Positions 15,626 through 18,496 of a stretch of 18,496 bases of DNA are shown here, piece after piece. Position 1 is the first letter of the stretch, and the number at the start of each line of letters is the position of its first letter. The DNA lies in assembly GCA_034440395.1 (NCBI GenBank), contig JAWXBW010000002.1, forward strand, positions 1-18,496, given 5' to 3'. The notes beneath the pieces were generated by a model. The model worked only from the letters and a program-made list of their open reading frames with translations, was not told where the DNA came from and did no database searches. The translations under genes and the position numbers were made by a program. The DNA comes from JAAUTS01 sp034440395 (GTDB lineage Bacteria > Verrucomicrobiota > Verrucomicrobiia > Methylacidiphilales > JAAUTS01).

Positions 15626-16548
15626 AGGTGGAAAACACCAACTGCCGCCGCCAGAAATAAAAAGGCATTTACGGAGGGCTCAGGGACAGGTATAATGGTA
15701 TCAATCCAGTCTTGATCTCCCGAAATCGACGTAGCAAAGAACGAGCCTGAGCCTGCACCTAGAGGGCCGTTGAAGGTGGTGTTATCACCTGAGCTGAATA
15801 GACCAATTTGATTATAGATAGCAGCCTCGGTGCCTGAGAGCGCAACACCTGTGTTACTGTAATACGAACCGCTGACCGCGTAATTAATTCCCGCTAATTT
15901 CCATAGCCCACCGTCCTGCATAAAAACAGCACCGCCAGAATCGCCCACGCTGAGCATAGCCTCATCCGTCACTCCTGCAGAACTGAACGTGCTCTGGAGC
16001 AACCGACCAAAACCAGCGCCACCGTTAGGCGTAGCTGAAACCACGTTACGTCCCCACCGTGCGACGTTATCGCCCGTGCCCCAGTTCCATCCGCGTAGAG
16101 CCGAAGCTCCATCTAAATAGTCCGTCCCACGCTGAGTGCCGCGCCCGAAAACAATGAGATTATTATTTAGTTCCGTGTTAGCTCTGTATAGGGGTGCAAA
16201 AGCGGCAAAACTTCCTGAAACTTGCCAGATGGTTAAATCTGTGTTGGGAGAATTAAAGGAATTGATCACATTGTAGGTTCCTGCATTGGCCGACCCTGGA
16301 GCAAAGGTTATGCTAGTGCCCGCTGCACCGATATGTTTAGCTGTGATAAAATAGTTGGAGGCAATGGGTGTGCCTAAAAAACTGCCGAAACTACCCTGTA
16401 AATCCCAGATGTTATTTGCACTAAGTCCGTCCACCACACCTGGAGTAGTCGTGTTATGGGTAGAATCGCCCGTGCTGTAAAACATGACGGCCTGTGACTG
16501 CGACAAGAAAAAGAACCAGAAAAAACTAAGAAGATAGAACCGCTTCAT
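15601..16548 (-). CDS. Trypsin-like serine protease with a PEP-CTERM sorting tail
   Basis: A 315-residue exported protein. Residues 1-20 are a signal peptide (MKRFYLLSFFWFFFLSQSQA). The body carries a chymotrypsin/trypsin-type triad in the right order: His72 in 'ITAKHIG', Asp104 in 'NTDLTIW', and Ser204 in 'GDSGGAVF'. The C-terminus is a PEP-CTERM signal: V-P-E-P-S (288-292), a hydrophobic helix, and the basic tail R-R-R-A-R-S. Known biology of the sorting signal implies exosortase-dependent processing and surface or matrix release; protease activity is inferred from the triad. Substrate unknown. The gene is divergent from coaB (122 bases between starts) and overlaps the end of a small convergent ORF by 25 bases. 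No Shine-Dalgarno is seen. Confidence 0.9.
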   Translation of the reverse strand: MKRFYLLSFFWFFFLSQSQAVMFYSTGDSTHNTTTPGVVDGLSANNIWDLQGSFGSFLGTPIASNYFITAKHIGAAGTSITFAPGSANAGTYNVINSFNSPNTDLTIWQVSGSFAAFAPLYRANTELNNNLIVFGRGTQRGTDYLDGASALRGWNWGTGDNVARWGRNVVSATPNGGAGFGRLLQSTFSSAGVTDEAMLSVGDSGGAVFMQDGGLWKLAGINYAVSGSYYSNTGVALSGTEAAIYNQIGLFSSGDNTTFNGPLGAGSGSFFATSISGDQDWIDTIIPVPEPSVNAFLFLAAAVGVFHLYRRRARS

Positions 16549-16635
16549 TTAACGCATTTGTAGCAACATGTACAAATAAATGCAAGTTTATCACTAAAAG
16601 GTTTTAGGGAAGTTTCCATTAGCTCCGAAATAAGG

Positions 16636-16671
16636 TTTATTCTTATACACCTCTACAGTATGATAACGGAG
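16636..16671 (+). promoter_or_regulatory. Candidate promoter placing transcription start at the coaB GTG
   Basis: TTTATT (16636-16641) and TATGAT (16659-16664) are spaced by 17 bases. A start seven bases after the -10 would fall on the G of the GTG at 16671, giving a leaderless mRNA. The -10 matches the consensus well; the -35 is only moderate. Inferred from sequence only. Confidence 0.4.
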
Positions 16672-17309
16672 TGAACATCCTTGTCACCTTAGGCCCTAGT
16701 TATGAACCGATCGATCAGGTGCGGCGCATCACGAATCATTCCACTGGAGCCCTAGGCACTGAACTCGCTCACAGCCTGCTCGAAGCTGGGCATCACGTGA
16801 CTAGTCTTTGTGGTTCTACAGCTCTTTTTAAACCTCAGACTCCAGTGCCTAACCAAGAGTTCACAACAAATGAGAGTCTCCTGCATCTTTTGCTTCAGAC
16901 TGCCGCCACAACAAAAATTGATGCTTTTTTTCATGTGGCCGCACTTGGTGATTACCGTGTCCATGACATCCATGACGCTCATGGGCAGCCTCTATCTCAT
17001 CAGGAAAAAATCCCTAGCCGTCTTGGTGATTTAAGCCTGCGCTTAAAACCAGCGATAAAGATCTTACCTCAACTACGTGCGCTTTTTCCCACAGCTCTGA
17101 TTGTAGGATGGAAGTACGAATGTGAAGGCAGTCGTGACGATGTCATAGAAAAAGGTAAAAGCCAAGTGGCGGAGTGCCAGACCGATGCCGTGGTTCTCAA
17201 TGGTAAAGCTTGGGGCGAAGGTTTTGGTCTTTACCATAAAGAGGGCTCTTTAATTTCCTGTGAGGACGCCCCTGCCCTCTGCCACAATCTGCAACACCTT
17301 TTGAAATAA
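16671..17309 (+). CDS. coaB: Stand-alone phosphopantothenate-cysteine ligase (CoaB-type domain)
   Basis: A 212-residue protein starting with GTG. In coenzyme A synthesis CoaB joins 4'-phosphopantothenate and cysteine using a nucleotide triphosphate. The N-terminus has the family fingerprint 'TLGPSYEPIDQVRRITNHSTGALG', then 'AALGDYRVHD' and 'KIPSRLGDLSLRLKPAIKIL', which correspond to the nucleotide and phosphopantothenate-binding region of CoaB. The E. coli enzyme is a CoaBC fusion of about 400 residues; here the decarboxylase (CoaC) half is absent and must be elsewhere. The usual 'NPDIL'-like segment is replaced by P-A-I-K-I-L, so substrate handling could differ. It is divergent from the PEP-CTERM protease and is followed after 49 bases by a flavoprotein gene on the same strand. 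Confidence 0.85.
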   Translation: MNILVTLGPSYEPIDQVRRITNHSTGALGTELAHSLLEAGHHVTSLCGSTALFKPQTPVPNQEFTTNESLLHLLLQTAATTKIDAFFHVAALGDYRVHDIHDAHGQPLSHQEKIPSRLGDLSLRLKPAIKILPQLRALFPTALIVGWKYECEGSRDDVIEKGKSQVAECQTDAVVLNGKAWGEGFGLYHKEGSLISCEDAPALCHNLQHLLK

Positions 17310-17358
17310 AACCCCAGCCCGGCACCCTAATCAGAGATTAGTTAATCGTGTAAACACT

Positions 17359-18496
17359 ATGTTTCGCATCTTAAATCCTATCACCATGATTTGCCGCTAT
17401 TCTCAATGGCTCCACTTGCGCTGGCCTAGCGGGAGGGTGGAAAAGCTTCCTGTAATGGAGCCAGATGGAACCACCTCGGTCGAAGGAGTGCGTATTGTAG
17501 GGGATCTGACAGGTATTCCTTTACTTAAATTTTCCGCGGATAGCGGCGCACGTGCCGTGCAAGCTCTTTGCCTTGAACCGCGTTTTCAACAAAGTCTTAA
17601 GCTCAAGAAAAACCCTGAGCTTTTTGATCTAGCCATAATCGGTGGAGGAATTTCTGGGGTAGCGGCGGCCATGGAGGCTCAAAAAAATGGTTTACACTTT
17701 CGCATCTTTGAAGCCAATCAGCTTTTTTCTACGGTCTCTAATTTTCCTAAGGCTAAACCCATCTATACCTATCCGACCGAGATGGTTCCAGCGGGCGATC
17801 TACAGTTCCACGCTACTACGAAAGAAACGCTACTTGAAGAAATGGAAGCACAGTGGCTTCAGGCTGGTATTGAGACCACCGTGGCGCGGATTGAACGAGT
17901 AGAGCGTAAAGATGGTGAGCTCCTCCTCCATCATGCCGACAAAGGCATAACCCGAGCACGACGTGTCATCATAGCCATTGGACGCAGTGGTAATTTCCGT
18001 AAACTGAATGTGCCTGGTGAGACCTTAGATAAAGTCAGTAACCGATTGCATGACCCCGCAGATTTTGTAGGTAAAAATGTGCTCGTTGTCGGAGCGGGGG
18101 ATTCCGCTCTGGAGGCCGCCATTAGCCTCTGCGACTCAGGAGCAAAGGTTATGCTAAGTGCTCGCTCTAAAGAACTGTCCCGACCTAAACCTGAAAATAG
18201 GGCCAAGCTTTTGGAATTAGCTCAAGGTTCTACTAACGATTTATCTGGAAGTTTGACTCTGGCTCTAGGTTCTCAGGTTAAAGAAATTCTTCCTCATGAG
18301 GTGACCTTAGTTTTAAATGATGGCACGCAGAAGATGATAGCGAACGATGCCGTTTTTACCATGCTCGGTCGGGAAGCTCCGTTAGATTTTTTTCGGCGTT
18401 CGGGCATTCGCATTCAAGGAGAATGGAAGGCAACAAACGTGGCCGCCATGCTTTTATTTATCACTTTTTGCTTTTGGTTGTATCATTGGAAAGGCA
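17359..18496 (+). CDS. YpdA/thioredoxin-reductase-like flavoprotein with unusual N-terminal segment and a membrane helix, 3' truncated
   Basis: The frame is open from the ATG at 17359 to the window end (379 codons, no stop). FAD-binding GGGISG is at residues 95-100 ('LAIIGGGISGVAAAMEA'), and the NAD(P)H-binding GAGDSA is at 245-250 ('VLVVGAGDSALEAAISL'). The segments 'LFSTVSNFP' and 'AVFTMLGREAPLDFFRRSGIRI' resemble YpdA-type bacillithiol-disulfide reductases, and there is no Cys-x-x-Cys of true thioredoxin reductase. The first ~90 residues contain 'TTSVEGVRIVGDLTGIP', which looks like the FAD-contact 'T-S-V-P-G-x-x-A-A-G-D' segment that normally sits at the C-terminus of such enzymes. After the NADPH domain the chain instead enters a hydrophobic helix ('VAAMLLFITFCFWLYHW'), so it is probably membrane-bound. 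Substrate and the rest of the protein are unknown. Confidence 0.82.
   Translation, partial: MFRILNPITMICRYSQWLHLRWPSGRVEKLPVMEPDGTTSVEGVRIVGDLTGIPLLKFSADSGARAVQALCLEPRFQQSLKLKKNPELFDLAIIGGGISGVAAAMEAQKNGLHFRIFEANQLFSTVSNFPKAKPIYTYPTEMVPAGDLQFHATTKETLLEEMEAQWLQAGIETTVARIERVERKDGELLLHHADKGITRARRVIIAIGRSGNFRKLNVPGETLDKVSNRLHDPADFVGKNVLVVGAGDSALEAAISLCDSGAKVMLSARSKELSRPKPENRAKLLELAQGSTNDLSGSLTLALGSQVKEILPHEVTLVLNDGTQKMIANDAVFTMLGREAPLDFFRRSGIRIQGEWKATNVAAMLLFITFCFWLYHWKG

Noticed and set aside
17327..17341. Hairpin CTAATC-AGA-GATTAG after coaB considered as a terminator.
   Set aside because: The stem is short and AT-rich and no T run follows; at best a small regulatory dyad.
1..18496. CRISPR arrays, tRNA or rRNA genes, insertion sequences and tandem repeats.
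   Set aside because: I saw no regularly spaced repeats, no tRNA-like cloverleaf sequence, no transposase and no terminal inverted repeats by eye. Weakly conserved or short elements could be missed without computation.

Overview
The window looks like a chromosomal segment of a Verrucomicrobia-type bacterium, most likely from the Opitutae side. The basis is two PEP-CTERM surface or exported proteins with typical 'PEPS + hydrophobic helix + Arg-rich' tails, a FAD_oxidored-family flavoprotein next to a LacI-type regulator, and an almost complete absence of Shine-Dalgarno sequences. This assignment is inference; there is no rRNA or marker gene here.

Layout. Positions 1-3914 are GC-rich. They hold the 3' part of a FAD-dependent oxidoreductase (cut by the window start), a convergent LacI-type regulator whose stop codon overlaps the flavoprotein's stop, and a divergent PEP-CTERM protein closed by a strong terminator. 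The regulator/PEP-CTERM intergenic region carries perfect and near-perfect inverted repeats. Positions 3915-4275 are AT-rich and show no convincing gene; base composition changes here. Then come gltB (large glutamate synthase subunit) and a tandem-ACT protein 11 bases downstream, probably one operon for nitrogen assimilation and its sensing. Positions 9210-9773 hold a ribbon-helix-helix antitoxin gene broken by an amber codon and the ahcY terminator.

Positions 9774-13484 form a methyl-cycle locus. metK and ahcY lie on the minus strand and are divergent from an ArsR-type HTH fused to a SAM-dependent methyltransferase domain, which I read as a candidate SAM/SAH-responsive regulator of metK-ahcY. 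Directly behind it is an ABC transporter gene that is an in-frame chimera: the front of a LolD-type ATPase, with no Walker B, joined to the last three membrane segments of a LolC/MacB-type permease. A PIG-L type deacetylase and a small unknown ORF follow.

The right end holds a PEP-CTERM trypsin-like serine protease (minus strand), a divergent stand-alone CoaB-type phosphopantothenate-cysteine ligase with a possible leaderless GTG start, and the start of a YpdA/thioredoxin-reductase-like flavoprotein. The latter carries an unusual N-terminal 'GD' segment and a membrane helix, and is cut by the window end.

Most of the window is ordinary housekeeping metabolism. The points that deserve attention are the chimeric ABC gene, the apparently permuted flavoprotein, the ArsR-methyltransferase/metK-ahcY arrangement, the amber-interrupted antitoxin and the SD-less starts.
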